A DNA stretch of 46,896 nucleotides from Streptococcus acidominimus (GCF_001921825.1 NZ_MSJL01000015.1:1-46896), one strand, 5' to 3'. Counted from the stretch's first letter, positions 7,726-15,829 are shown. The notes: generated by a model not told the origin, from the sequence alone. Program-made: numbers and translations.

Positions 7726-8694
7726 TTATAGACTGGATGAGTGCCTTGGTTGCACCTTTTCGGCTGGATTGATGAAATGCATAGCGTTGTTAACAGCGGT
7801 CGGTGCTTCTCCTAGCCCCGTTGCAATCAAGTCCACCTTTCCCTCGTAGGAACAGCAGTCGCCGACCGCATAGATACCAGAGATAGAAGTCTCTTGCTTA
7901 CGATTGACGAGGATACGATTGCGCTGTAAATCCAGTCCCCACTCCTTTAAAGTACCGACAGAAGACTTAAAGCCGTAGTTGACAAAGAGATGGTCAAAGG
8001 GGAGGGTTAGCCGTTCCTCGCTCTTGACCTTGGCAAATTCGATTGCCCTTGCCTGTCCCTTTTCTACTTGAAGGGCTTGCGGGATATAGGGGGTGTGAAT
8101 GGTGACCCTTGAGGCTTTTAGGGCTTCGACACTATGCTCCATGGCACGAAAATTATCCCTACGGTGTACAATCTGGGTGCTTTTAGCTAGCTCCTCAAAG
8201 GCTAGTGACCAGTCTACCGCAGAATCTCCTCCTCCGAGGACTACCACATCTTGATCTGCATATTGCTGGATATTTGCCACATGATAGTGGATATTTTCAA
8301 AGTCGTCTGCCTGCTCAATCTCAAGAGGACGAGGTTTAAAAGCGCCCCCTCCCATAGCGATGATGATGGCCTTTGAAGCGTGCTCTCCCTTTGATGTTAT
8401 AATGGTGAAATGCTCCCCCTGTGTAATGCCCGTCACCGTCTCGTTGAGGCAAATGCTTGTCTCGAAAGGTTGGAGCTGTTCGAGGAGACGATCAGTTAGT
8501 TCTTGACCGGTTAGGCGTGGGAAGGCTGGAATGTCTAGGATGTTCTTTTCAGGATACAAAATAGCCGGCTGTCCACCCAACTGAGGGAGGGATTCAATAA
8601 TCTTGACCCTAGCTTGGCGCAAATGTGCATAAAAAGCGGTAAATAGCCCCACAGGCCCGCCTCCGATAATGGTAATATCATACAGTTCAGTCAT
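7726..8694 (-). CDS. Ferredoxin--NADP(+) reductase, type 2 (TrxB-like)
   Basis: 322 residues with the FAD motif GGGPVGLFTAFYA near residue 11, the NADP-binding motif VVLGGGDSAVDW near 155, and the C-terminal GIYAVGDCCSYEGKVDLIATG. It resembles thioredoxin reductase but lacks the redox-active CxxC between the two domains, which marks it as the YumC-type ferredoxin/flavodoxin-NADP reductase. AGAGG lies 8 nt before the ATG. It is the first gene of a two-gene operon with the pseudouridine synthase. Confidence 0.9.
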   Translation of the reverse strand: MTELYDITIIGGGPVGLFTAFYAHLRQARVKIIESLPQLGGQPAILYPEKNILDIPAFPRLTGQELTDRLLEQLQPFETSICLNETVTGITQGEHFTIITSKGEHASKAIIIAMGGGAFKPRPLEIEQADDFENIHYHVANIQQYADQDVVVLGGGDSAVDWSLAFEELAKSTQIVHRRDNFRAMEHSVEALKASRVTIHTPYIPQALQVEKGQARAIEFAKVKSEERLTLPFDHLFVNYGFKSSVGTLKEWGLDLQRNRILVNRKQETSISGIYAVGDCCSYEGKVDLIATGLGEAPTAVNNAMHFINPAEKVQPRHSSSL

Positions 8695-9000
8695 TCAAAT
8701 GCCTCTTTCAATCAGAATATTTCTATTTTACCACAATGTTTTTGACAGGGACATCAGAAAGGCACTGTCACAGAGACTCAAAGGGAAGCGTAGGGGAGTT
8801 TAACGGTTTTATAGAGTATTAGTACAGAGTATCAATCTGACGGGTGGGAGACAGGTAATCTTTTGTCATCTTATATCTGCAAGCCTGCTTGAGAAAGCAT
8901 TATCCCGCTACTGTCTTTCTGCTATACTTAGGGAAAATTTCCTTGGTGTGAGTGGTTTTTAGGCTTCTATCGGCCTGAATATAGTAAAATGTAGTATAAT
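8695..9000 (+). promoter_or_regulatory. Divergent intergenic region with pbp2A promoter
   Basis: TATAAT at 8995-9000 lies 31 nt before the pbp2A ATG, and a second candidate -10, TGCTATACT, sits at 8930-8938. Neither has a good -35. The fragment TTTTATAGAGTATTAG near 8808-8824 is the end of a BOX-like repeat. A TAAAAT box for the divergent reductase gene lies near 8724. Nothing else is recognisable. Confidence 0.4.
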
Positions 9001-9031
9001 GGTACAAAAATTAGTAGAAAGAGAGAGTATC

Positions 9032-11215
9032 ATGGACGAATATGATGTAAGAGAAGCTCAGGAATGGGCTCAAGAAGGTCGTCAGCTGCGCCGTAGTCGG
9101 CGTGGGTCTAAAGAAAATGAACGAAAACCCAAGAAGAAATCTCGCATTCCAGATCCTATTCGTCGTTTTTGGAAAAGGTATCAACTGACCAAGATTGTCC
9201 TGATTTTAATGGGCATCACCGTCTTGACGGTAGGAGGCTATCTTTTTTTCCTAGCCAAGACAGCCAATGTCGGGGATTTACAGGCAGCCTTAAAAGCAAC
9301 GACAGTTATTTATGATAAGGAGGGCAATGAAGCAGGGGCTCTTTCTGGGCAAAAAGGGACCTATGTTGAGCTAGATGCGATTAGCCCCAACCTGCAACAG
9401 GCCGTTATTGCGACCGAAGACCGCACCTTTTATAAAAATTCTGGTATCAATTATAAGCGAACCATTCTGGCGCTTTTGACCTTGGGGCGTTCGGGCGGAG
9501 GCTCGACCATTACCCAGCAGCTGGCTAAAAATGCCTTCTTGACCCAAGACCAGACCATCAGTCGAAAGGCTAGAGAGTATTTTCTCGCTCTAGAAATCAA
9601 TAAAAAATACAGCAAGGAAGAGATTCTAACCATGTATCTTAACAATGCTTATTTTGGAAATGGTGTCTGGGGAGTGGAAGATGCGAGCCAGAAATATTTT
9701 GGGACATCCGCCAGCCAGCTAACGGTTGAGCAGGCAGCCCTGATTGCTGGAATGCTCAAAGGTCCCGAGATTTACAATCCCTATTATTCCATTGAATATG
9801 CGACTAATCGGAGAAATACAGTTCTGCAAGCCATGGTGGCTGCAGGCTATCTGGATCAAGCAACGGCAGATGCGGACGCCCAGATCGATTTGGCGAGTCA
9901 ATTGAGTGATACCTACGGGGGCAAGCAGAGTAGTTACAGCTATCCATCATACTTTGATGCGGTGCTAGCAGAAGCCATTGATCGCTATGGTTTGAAAGAA
10001 AGTGATATTATCAATAACGGCTACCGCATTTACACAGAATTGGATCAAAATTCGCAGGCCAGCATGCAGCTGATTTATAATGATGAGTCGCTCTTTCCAA
10101 GTTCGGCTTATGATGGCTCTTATGCCCAATCTGCCAGCCTTGCTATGGATCCCAAAACGGGTGGGGTTCGTGCCCTTGTCGGACGTATCAACAGTTCGGA
10201 AAATCAAGCCTTCCGCAGTTTTAACTTTGCCACCCAGTCTAAGCGGAGTCCAGGTTCTGCCATCAAGCCTCTAGTTGCCTACACCCCTGCTGTTGCAGCA
10301 GGCTGGTCAATCAATAAGGAACTGGATAATCATACTGAGACTTATGGGACCTATACGCTCCACAACTTTGACTACTCAACATCTGACACGATTCCGATGT
10401 ATCAAGCCTTGGCCATGTCTTACAACTTGCCGGTCGTTTCAATTGTCCATACTCTCGGAATTGACAAGGTCTTTGAATACGGGAAGAAATTCGGTCTCAA
10501 CATGGACAAGGTTGACCCTGTATTGGGAGTAGCGATTGGAAGCGGTGTGTCGACCCATCCCTTTGAAATGGCGCAAGCCTACTCGGCTTTTGCCAATGCT
10601 GGTGTGATGAAAGATGGGCATTTGATTACGCGGATTGAGACAGCAGGAGGCAAGGTGCTCGTCCAGCATAAGGAAGAAAGTAGTCGTGTCATGGATAAGT
10701 CTGTGGCAGATAAGATGACCTCCATGATGTTGGGAACCTTTACCAATGGTACAGGGGTCAATGCTGCTGTCTATGGGTACACGCTTGCTGGAAAAACAGG
10801 GACTACTGAAACGAGCTTCAATCCTGATTTGACAAATGACCAGTGGATCGTCGGCTACACACCAGATCTGGTGATCAGCCAGTGGGTCGGATTTGAAAAG
10901 ACTGATGAACAACACTACATTGATGCCAATAATTCCTGGATGGCGTCAAGTGTCTTCCAAACAGTAGCAGCATCAATCCTGCCAAATACAGCTGGGACAG
11001 AGTTTACAGTGGAAAACGCCTATGTTCAAAATGGTATTGAGCTACCAGTACAGCCGGTAGAGACTCCGAATGCGGGGAATTACCAAGACCACATGCAAGA
11101 TATCAAGGACCGCGCTCAAAACTTGATTGATCAAACCAAGCAAGACATTATTGACGCTAAATTGCCAGAGCGGGCTAAAACCTTATGGGAAAAATTTAAG
11201 AGTTGGTTTGAGTAG
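9032..11215 (+). CDS. pbp2A: Class A penicillin-binding protein 2A
   Basis: 727 residues from the ATG at 9032; the upstream ATG at 8999 overlaps the -10 box and cannot be in the transcript. A basic cytoplasmic tail and a membrane segment at about 53-75 are followed by the GT51 glycosyltransferase domain (AVIATEDRTFYKNSG with catalytic Glu129, then GGSTITQQLAKN). The transpeptidase domain has S409-A-I-K412, SYN near 465 and K588-T-G. It polymerises lipid II and cross-links peptidoglycan outside the membrane. Length and motif order fit the streptococcal PBP2a group. rpmG-secE-nusG follow, the usual streptococcal order. Confidence 0.93.
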   Translation: MDEYDVREAQEWAQEGRQLRRSRRGSKENERKPKKKSRIPDPIRRFWKRYQLTKIVLILMGITVLTVGGYLFFLAKTANVGDLQAALKATTVIYDKEGNEAGALSGQKGTYVELDAISPNLQQAVIATEDRTFYKNSGINYKRTILALLTLGRSGGGSTITQQLAKNAFLTQDQTISRKAREYFLALEINKKYSKEEILTMYLNNAYFGNGVWGVEDASQKYFGTSASQLTVEQAALIAGMLKGPEIYNPYYSIEYATNRRNTVLQAMVAAGYLDQATADADAQIDLASQLSDTYGGKQSSYSYPSYFDAVLAEAIDRYGLKESDIINNGYRIYTELDQNSQASMQLIYNDESLFPSSAYDGSYAQSASLAMDPKTGGVRALVGRINSSENQAFRSFNFATQSKRSPGSAIKPLVAYTPAVAAGWSINKELDNHTETYGTYTLHNFDYSTSDTIPMYQALAMSYNLPVVSIVHTLGIDKVFEYGKKFGLNMDKVDPVLGVAIGSGVSTHPFEMAQAYSAFANAGVMKDGHLITRIETAGGKVLVQHKEESSRVMDKSVADKMTSMMLGTFTNGTGVNAAVYGYTLAGKTGTTETSFNPDLTNDQWIVGYTPDLVISQWVGFEKTDEQHYIDANNSWMASSVFQTVAASILPNTAGTEFTVENAYVQNGIELPVQPVETPNAGNYQDHMQDIKDRAQNLIDQTKQDIIDAKLPERAKTLWEKFKSWFE

Positions 11216-11244
11216 TTGCCAACTCCTACAAAATATGATAAAAT
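11216..11244 (+). promoter_or_regulatory. Sigma-A promoter of rpmG-secE
   Basis: TTGCCA (11216-11221), a 17-bp spacer and TAAAAT (11239-11244) begin immediately after the pbp2A stop codon. The start would be near 11251, 13 nt before rpmG. Confidence 0.65.
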
Positions 11245-11263
11245 AGCACAGATGGAGGGCTGT

Positions 11264-11416
11264 ATGGCACTGAAAAAAGCAAGCCTAGCGTGTGCAGTTT
11301 GTGGATCACGGAATTATTCAATAAAACTCTCAAGCAATCCCAAGCCGACACGATTGGAAGTAAATAAATATTGTAAACACTGTGGACAGTACACGATCCA
11401 CAAGGAAACCAGATAG
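11264..11416 (+). CDS. rpmG: 50S ribosomal protein L33
   Basis: 50 residues from the ATG at 11264, with GGAGG 6 nt upstream. The four cysteines in CAVC and CKHC make it the zinc-binding (C+) form of L33, and [16 protein letters not shown] is the usual ending. Its place directly before secE and nusG is the standard one in Firmicutes. Confidence 0.95.
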   Translation: MALKKASLACAVCGSRNYSIKLSSNPKPTRLEVNKYCKHCGQYTIHKETR

Positions 11417-11425
11417 GAGTTTGTT

Positions 11426-11602
11426 GTGAAATTTTTAAACGATACGATACAGATTTTAAAAGGTACGACTTGGCCGACTAAAAAGCAAAGCTGGAGAGAC
11501 TTTGTGTCTGTCATTCAATACACCATCTTTTTTGTAGTGATTATCTATCTATTCGACTTGATCTTGTCTAAAGGCCTTATCAGTCTCATCAATCTTTTCT
11601 AG
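11426..11602 (+). CDS. secE: Preprotein translocase subunit SecE
   Basis: 58 residues starting with GTG at 11426, with TAGGAG 7 nt upstream; the unusual start and small size make it easy to miss. The sequence MKFLNDTIQILKGTTWPTKKQ is the conserved amphipathic SecE helix with the TTWPT motif. One membrane segment follows at about 30-55 (YTIFFVVIIYLFDLIL). It forms the SecYEG channel. It starts 9 nt after rpmG. Confidence 0.93.
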   Translation: MKFLNDTIQILKGTTWPTKKQSWRDFVSVIQYTIFFVVIIYLFDLILSKGLISLINLF

Positions 11603-11609
11603 AAAAGAC

Positions 11610-11638
11610 TTGCAAGACGAAAATTGCCATGCTATAAT
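11610..11638 (+). promoter_or_regulatory. Strong sigma-A promoter of nusG
   Basis: TTGCAA (11610-11615), 17 bp, then TATAAT (11633-11638) preceded by TGC, an extended -10. The predicted start near 11645 lies immediately before the hairpin at 11647. Confidence 0.75.
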
Positions 11639-11646
11639 GAAGAAAA

Positions 11647-11669
11647 GGGAAAGCCTTCGGGCTTTTTTT
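11647..11669 (+). terminator. Promoter-proximal terminator/attenuator before nusG
   Basis: AAAGCC-TTCG-GGCTTT followed by T (to 11669); GGG at 11647-11649 can extend the stem by G-U pairs. It sits between the nusG promoter and the nusG ribosome site, so transcripts must read through it to make NusG. It also ends read-through from rpmG-secE. Confidence 0.65.
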
Positions 11670-11689
11670 ATTACGAAAGGAAGAAAGCT

Positions 11690-12229
11690 ATGTTAGATAG
11701 TTTTGATAAAGGCTGGTTTGTACTTCAAACTTACTCAGGATATGAGAACAAGGTGAAAGAGAATCTGCTACAACGCGCCCGAACCTATAATATGTTAGAG
11801 AATATCCTCCGTGTGGAAATTCCTACTCAGACTGTTCAAGTAGAGAAAAATGGTGAGGTCAAAGAAGTAGAAGAAAACCGCTTCCCGGGCTATGTCTTGG
11901 TCGAAATGGTGATGACGGATGAAGCATGGTTCGTCGTACGGAATACCCCAAACGTTACAGGGTTTGTCGGATCGCACGGAAATCGTTCCAAGCCAACACC
12001 ACTCTTGGAAGAAGAGATCCGTCAGATCCTAGTGTCAATGGGGCAAACAGTTCAAGAATTTGATGTTGATGTCAAGGTCGGAGACACCGTTCGCATTATT
12101 GATGGTGCCTTTGCAGACTACACTGGTAAAATTACTGAAATTGATAACAACAAGGTAAAAATGGTCATCTCCATGTTTGGAAATGATACCATTGCCGAGG
12201 TGAATCTAAGTCAGATTGCGGAATTGTAA
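11690..12229 (+). CDS. nusG: Transcription termination/antitermination protein NusG
   Basis: 179 residues from the ATG at 11690, preceded by AAAGGA. The NGN domain (GWFVLQTYSGYENKVKENL to about residue 115, including RFPGYVLVEM and WFVVRNTPNVTGFVG) is followed by the KOW domain (VGDTVRIIDGAFADYTGKI). It binds RNA polymerase and controls pausing and termination. Its own promoter and an early terminator hairpin lie just upstream, suggesting autogenous control. Confidence 0.95.
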   Translation: MLDSFDKGWFVLQTYSGYENKVKENLLQRARTYNMLENILRVEIPTQTVQVEKNGEVKEVEENRFPGYVLVEMVMTDEAWFVVRNTPNVTGFVGSHGNRSKPTPLLEEEIRQILVSMGQTVQEFDVDVKVGDTVRIIDGAFADYTGKITEIDNNKVKMVISMFGNDTIAEVNLSQIAEL

Positions 12230-12237
12230 CTGAGACT

Positions 12238-12267
12238 GAAAAGGGAGACTTCGTTCTCTCTTTTTTA
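12238..12267 (+). terminator. Terminator of nusG
   Basis: AAAAGGGAGA pairs with TTCTCTCTTTT around the loop CTTCG and continues into a run of T. It begins 9 nt after the nusG stop. Confidence 0.8.
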
Positions 12268-12289
12268 TCGTAATATGAAAGGAAATAGT

Positions 12290-13294
12290 ATGTTGCTTCC
12301 TGTTCTAACGGTCATGTTTGTAGTGGCTTTTATCATTAGTTTTTGGCGAGACCCGAGAAATCTCCTCAATGCTTTTTTATTCTTATTCGCATTGGGCTTT
12401 CTGTATATTTCTGCTCTAGAACTAGCATTTCTACATTCAGATACGCTCTATACGCTGTTGCTCTTGCTCTTTTTGTCAATACCCTTTGTGATCGTTCTGG
12501 TCGGTGTCTTCCTCTTTATCAATGGTTTTGTCGTTTTGAAGAAAGAGGGAAAATCTCTGGGGAATAGCCTATCGCTGCTTTTGGGGACAGGGCTCTTATC
12601 CTATATGGGACTAGCATTTTTAGGACTCAGCTATGCTAAGGTGCTCGCGATTGATTATCCTCTTGTCTACTATCTCTTCATCTATGTGAATTTTCTCTTT
12701 ATCCTCTTTGCGGGGGTCTTTGTCGCCTTTTTCCTCTATTCTATCTTGTACCATATCTTGCCAAAGAAGCGGGATTACGACTATATCATTATCCACGGGG
12801 CAGGTTTGTTAGCTGGAGAGAGGGTAACGCCACTTCTTGCCAAACGGATTGACAAGGCGATTGCTGCCTTTGAAAAAGCAAGCAATCCTCATGTTACCCT
12901 TATTCCAAGTGGTGGGCAGGGATCTGACGAGAAGGTGTCTGAAGCCGCAGCCATTGCCGATTATCTCCGCCAGAAGGGAATCCCAGATGAGGCGATCATT
13001 CTTGAGGATCGGTCGCGGACAACTTATGAAAACCTCCTCTTTTCCAAACAACTGACGGATAAAGGGGCTAAGCCCTATTACCTTTTTGTGACCAATGACT
13101 ATCATGTCTTACGAACCAGTTTTTATGCCAAAAAATTAAAGATGAGAGGGGCAGGTTTGGGCTGCCAGACTGCTTCCTATTATCTCCCAAGTGCCTTTAT
13201 TCGGGAATACGTTGCGATCTTGCAAAAGCTCAAATGGCCCTTGCTCATCCTGTCTGCCTTATTCTTCTTGTTCATGCTGCTAAGTTTGTTATAG
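12290..13294 (+). CDS. YdcF/DUF218-family membrane protein
   Basis: 334 residues from the ATG at 12290, chosen because AAAGGA stands 7 nt upstream; an in-frame ATG at 12275 would remove this site. The first 155 residues contain about five hydrophobic segments. The DUF218 domain follows (YIIIHGAGLLAGERVTPLLAKRI, PSGGQGSDE, ILEDRSRTTYENLLFS, VTNDYHVLR), and there is a final membrane segment at the C-terminus. The family is related to SanA/YdcF proteins and has been linked to envelope functions; the substrate is unknown. It is probably a single-gene unit ending at the terminator 13423-13450. Confidence 0.85.
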   Translation: MLLPVLTVMFVVAFIISFWRDPRNLLNAFLFLFALGFLYISALELAFLHSDTLYTLLLLLFLSIPFVIVLVGVFLFINGFVVLKKEGKSLGNSLSLLLGTGLLSYMGLAFLGLSYAKVLAIDYPLVYYLFIYVNFLFILFAGVFVAFFLYSILYHILPKKRDYDYIIIHGAGLLAGERVTPLLAKRIDKAIAAFEKASNPHVTLIPSGGQGSDEKVSEAAAIADYLRQKGIPDEAIILEDRSRTTYENLLFSKQLTDKGAKPYYLFVTNDYHVLRTSFYAKKLKMRGAGLGCQTASYYLPSAFIREYVAILQKLKWPLLILSALFFLFMLLSLL

Positions 13295-13422
13295 TAGTCT
13301 TCTCCCGAACTATGTTTGGTATTCATAGAGTGAGGATGATAATATCGGTCTATGGACTGATGTCATCGCGCAGAAAAGAAGTTATACTAGAATCAATCCT
13401 AAATATTTTTCATAATCTCCTT

Positions 13423-13450
13423 AAAACACTAGCCTATTCGCTGGTGTTTT
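13423..13450 (+). terminator. Terminator after ydcF-like gene
   Basis: AAAACACTAGC (13423-13433) pairs with GCTGGTGTTTT (13440-13450), followed by one more T. The stem reads as a terminator in both directions. Confidence 0.7.
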
Positions 13451-13459
13451 TGGTATACT
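13451..13459 (+). promoter_or_regulatory. Extended -10 promoter (leaderless candidate)
   Basis: TGGTATACT ends 6 nt before the ATG of the DUF4298 gene. No ribosome-binding site exists between them. The box overlaps the edge of the upstream terminator. Confidence 0.5.
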
Positions 13460-13465
13460 AAGACC

Positions 13466-13774
13466 ATGAACGATATTAAAAAGATCCAGAAAATGGAAGC
13501 AGTGGTAAATCAGGCAGAAGCTGTTTTGACGGCTTTGGAGGGCTCATTAGAAGCATTCGAACAATTCTTGCCGTCTTTGACCAGTTTAATTGCCTATTAT
13601 GAGAGTAGTGATTGGATGCGTCACTATGAGATGGACGAGGCGGGGGAACTCCCGCAGGATATGGCGCGTGGAGTTTTGGCTGAGGATACTGTCTATCATC
13701 TTATTTGGCGCTATCATGAGTTGAAGCAGAACATGAAAAAGCTAGGAGCACTTAAGGAGACGAATTCTAAGTAG
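13466..13774 (+). CDS. DUF4298 domain-containing protein
   Basis: 102 residues, soluble and acidic, mostly helical. Recognisable parts are KMEAVVNQAEAVLTALEGSLEAF and YYESSDWMRHYEMDEAGELP, which fit the small streptococcal DUF4298 family of unknown function. There is no Shine-Dalgarno sequence; the -10 box is 6 nt before the ATG, so the mRNA may be leaderless. A perfect terminator follows at 13841-13866. Confidence 0.8.
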   Translation: MNDIKKIQKMEAVVNQAEAVLTALEGSLEAFEQFLPSLTSLIAYYESSDWMRHYEMDEAGELPQDMARGVLAEDTVYHLIWRYHELKQNMKKLGALKETNSK

Positions 13775-13840
13775 CTTGCCTAGCCCGCTGTATGTGCCAT
13801 AACCTGCGAGATTTGATGCCTAACTCTCAATAGTTTATTC

Positions 13841-13866
13841 TACCAGCAAACGTGCTGGTATTTTTG
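13841..13866 (+). terminator. Terminator after DUF4298 gene
   Basis: ACCAGCA-AACG-TGCTGGT is followed by ATTTTTG. Confidence 0.8.
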
Positions 13867-13905
13867 TTTCGTTAAATGTATTATTATGTGATAAAATGTA
13901 TTTTT

Positions 13906-13975
13906 ATACTCCGTAAAAATCAAACTGCGTTAGTGCAGGCTGAAGCTCGCTCAGGTTTTGATTTTATTGGGTATT
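13906..13975. repeat. Short BOX-like hairpin repeat
   Basis: ATACTCCGTAAAAATCAAAC at the left and GTTTTGATTTTATTGGGTAT at the right form the inverted ends of a 70-bp unit. These ends are those of the larger BOX-like element at 4431-4617. It lies directly upstream of the ribosome site of the next gene. Confidence 0.55.
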
Positions 13976-13996
13976 ATAAAAATAGGGAGGTGTTCT

Positions 13997-14233
13997 ATGA
14001 AACGATTAAAAATCCGTTTTAAGCGTCAGATGTTTTGGATCGGGCTAGTGTCCTTGATTCTAATGTTAGTTGATAATATTTTGGTTTGCTATTTCAATAT
14101 TGAGATTAGCCGTACCTTGAATCAGATAGAACAGACGGCCTGTATTATTTTTAGTACCCTTGTCTTTCTGGGTGTGCTAAATAAAGAACCAGATGTAGAG
14201 GTTCAGCCGAAAGGGAGACATTCGATTGGCTAA
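13997..14233 (+). CDS. Small membrane protein, phi-LC3-holin-like
   Basis: 78 residues from the ATG at 13997 (GGGAGG 8 nt upstream). The pattern is a basic N-terminus with KRQMFW, a hydrophobic segment (GLVSLILMLVDNILVCYF), a polar turn, a second hydrophobic segment (ACIIFSTLVFLGVL) and a polar tail (NKEPDVEVQPKG). It resembles phage phi LC3-type holins in layout and in the FW and LGVLN-P positions. No lysin or other phage gene is beside it, so it may be a domesticated remnant or simply an unrelated two-helix protein. Confidence 0.5.
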   Translation: MKRLKIRFKRQMFWIGLVSLILMLVDNILVCYFNIEISRTLNQIEQTACIIFSTLVFLGVLNKEPDVEVQPKGRHSIG

Positions 14234-14642
14234 TGCGTAGATATTCTATCTGGCAATCGGTGCTAGACTTAGAAAAATTTTACAGGATATTGAGTATTTT
14301 TATGCTGGGGAGCCATTATGGTTTTTGCAAATGAAAACCTAATGGAGCAATACAAATGCGCTTACTCCTCACTAAAGATTAAAAAGAATTTGGGCTAAAG
14401 CACGAAAAAAGAGCCGTAGCTGTTCCAGTTTTAACTGGTTACAGTTACGGCTCCTTTTAGGAAACAGGCTGAAAACTCCATCGGAGTTTTTGGTGCTATC
14501 AAAAGGACCTCTATTGTAAGGGTATTGAAACCCAGCTAAAGGGAGGGAAGTTTTAGAGAATGGGTGCATTTATTTAAAAGTTCCAAGTAAGATATAGATA
14601 TTCTTTGTCTTAATATGATGAAATTAGTAGCTGAATACACGA
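14234..14642. other. Intergenic region with hairpin module
   Basis: It separates two convergent small membrane-protein genes. Apart from the hairpin at 14411-14453 it contains the module AAAACTCCATCGGAGTTTT (about 14474-14492), a palindrome of the hairpin-array family. No open frame with a ribosome site is seen. Confidence 0.5.
14411..14458 (+). terminator. Hairpin module acting as bidirectional terminator
   Basis: GAGCCGTAGCTG (14411-14422) pairs imperfectly with CAGTTACGGCTC (14442-14453), with a nested CCAGTT/AACTGG, flanked by A-run and CTTTT. The same module recurs at about 36348-36397 inside a repeat array and, in variant form, near 19623-19665. Confidence 0.6.
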
Positions 14643-14954
14643 TTATTTGTAGGTGCAAAAAATAAGCTCTTTCAGAAAGAATAAGATGATAGTGACAGCG
14701 AGTCCAATGATCCAGCGTTTTGTAATTCTACGATCCGCTTCCCGCTCTGCCCTTTCTTTCATCTGTTGCTCAAGCAAGATATTCCTAGTTTCTGACAAGA
14801 TTCGCTGCACCCTAAGTTCGGACATCATGTCGATCTCTGACTTGGTATAGATATTATTGAGCTTGCTTTCCAAGTTTTCATATTTTCTATCTAAATGAGA
14901 TTCTAACATTCTAAATTTTTGTTCAATTTCATTCACATTGTAGGTATTAGGCAT
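14643..14954 (-). CDS. Small coiled-coil membrane protein
   Basis: 103 residues. The first 75 are strongly helical and charged, with a coiled-coil pattern (IEQKFRMLESHLDRKYENLE and on). A single membrane segment follows at about 78-100 (WIIGLAVTIILFFLKELIF). The layout resembles XhlA-type accessory proteins of phage holins, and a holin-like gene lies convergently 0.4 kb away; this is only a resemblance. A near-consensus promoter lies 70-100 nt upstream. The ribosome site (AAAGAGA) is weak. Function unknown. Confidence 0.6.
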   Translation of the reverse strand: MPNTYNVNEIEQKFRMLESHLDRKYENLESKLNNIYTKSEIDMMSELRVQRILSETRNILLEQQMKERAEREADRRITKRWIIGLAVTIILFFLKELIFCTYK

Positions 14955-15020
14955 GGCATCATTTCTCTTTTAAAATTTTATTTGCAAAATGCATTTCGTG
15001 ATAGATAGTTTCGCCTTTTA

Positions 15021-15050
15021 AGTATACTAAGTAAAAAAGGTATTTGTCAA
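15021..15050 (-). promoter_or_regulatory. Sigma-A promoter of the coiled-coil protein gene
   Basis: On the minus strand TTGACA (15050-15045), an 18-bp spacer and TATACT (15026-15021). The predicted start near 15014 gives a 60-nt leader. Confidence 0.7.
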
Positions 15051-15151
15051 AATATTTGTCTCGCTAAAAAGAAAGTCTCGAAAATAGACTGCCAACTTGA
15101 GAATATTGACTTCAGTTAAGTGGCAAAAAAGCTCCTATCAAAGCGGACTTT

Positions 15152-15483
15152 TATAGCCGTTTAGTTTATTTTTAGTACTAGCTCAAACAGTCTGGGGAGA
15201 GACTGTTTGAGGTGGGAAATGAAGAAAACGAAGTTTTCGTTAAAAGTCGCAGGTAGTTGTCTAGTTGATAACTAGACAAGTGATAGATAAGAAAAGTGTA
15301 ACTTTTCTCAATAGTACAACTCAAGATACGAGAGCGTTAAGCAACTCCTAGACAAAATAGGAAATACGACGAAGAAGCGTTGGCTTCTAGGAGTATTTAT
15401 CTTTTTGTCAGTGAGTTGTAGCTCAAGTTCAATTATACAAGACGAGTTAACGAAGTAATAAAAATATAAACTAAATGACTATA
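15152..15483 (-). repeat. 332-bp miniature inverted-repeat element, copy 2
   Basis: Ends TATAGCCGTTTAGTTTA (15152-15168) and TAAACTAAATGACTATA (15467-15483). It is the reverse complement of 1552-1883, with the same length and, by eye, only one difference (CGTCTTG against CATCTTG). It therefore moved or was copied recently, or the two copies are kept alike by gene conversion. It lies between the coiled-coil gene and tRNA-Cys. Confidence 0.85.
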
Positions 15484-15578
15484 TTAGGATAAACAAAGTT
15501 GAGAACGGTCTCCCTTATGTCGTTCAATTTGCCTACAAACTATATCATTTTATCCGTATTTATCATGATTAAAAAATT

Positions 15579-15606
15579 AAAAAGCCCCATTTCAAGGGCT
15601 TTTTTT
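15579..15606 (-). terminator. Bidirectional terminator after tRNA-Cys
   Basis: AAAAAGCCC pairs with GGGCTTTTT around a loop of about eight bases; runs of T follow on both strands. It lies about 30 nt beyond the 3' end of the tRNA. Confidence 0.75.
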
Positions 15607-15637
15607 GCTGTTAAATTTGGATAAAATCCATAAAATA

Positions 15638-15708
15638 AGGCGGTAGACGGATTTGAACCGACGATCAAGCTTTTGCAGAGCCGTGCCTTACCACTTGGCT
15701 ATACCGCC
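15638..15708 (-). tRNA. tRNA-Cys (anticodon GCA)
   Basis: The minus strand reads GGCGGTA (acceptor), a D arm with AGTGGTAAGGC, the anticodon loop CTCTGCAAAAG with GCA, the T loop GGTTCGAATCC and TACCGCC closing the acceptor. Length 71 nt. The discriminator is U, the identity base of cysteine tRNAs. The CCA end is not encoded. Confidence 0.95.
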
Positions 15709-15800
15709 ATAACACATAACATTCTACCGAAAAAAAGACGATTGGTCAAGTAGGAAATGTGTAGGAGTTGAATTTGTTGTGGAATAGAGCAACAAATTCC

Positions 15801-15829
15801 TTGCCAAATCCTTTGAAATTTGGTAAGAT
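15801..15829 (+). promoter_or_regulatory. Sigma-A promoter of rpsB
   Basis: TTGCCA (15801-15806), a 17-bp spacer and TAAGAT (15824-15829). Start expected near 15836. Confidence 0.7.

Noticed and set aside
15638-15708. tRNA-Cys as an attachment site of an integrated element
   Set aside because: No integrase and no duplicated tRNA 3' end is found in the window; the neighbouring element is a miniature repeat, not an island.
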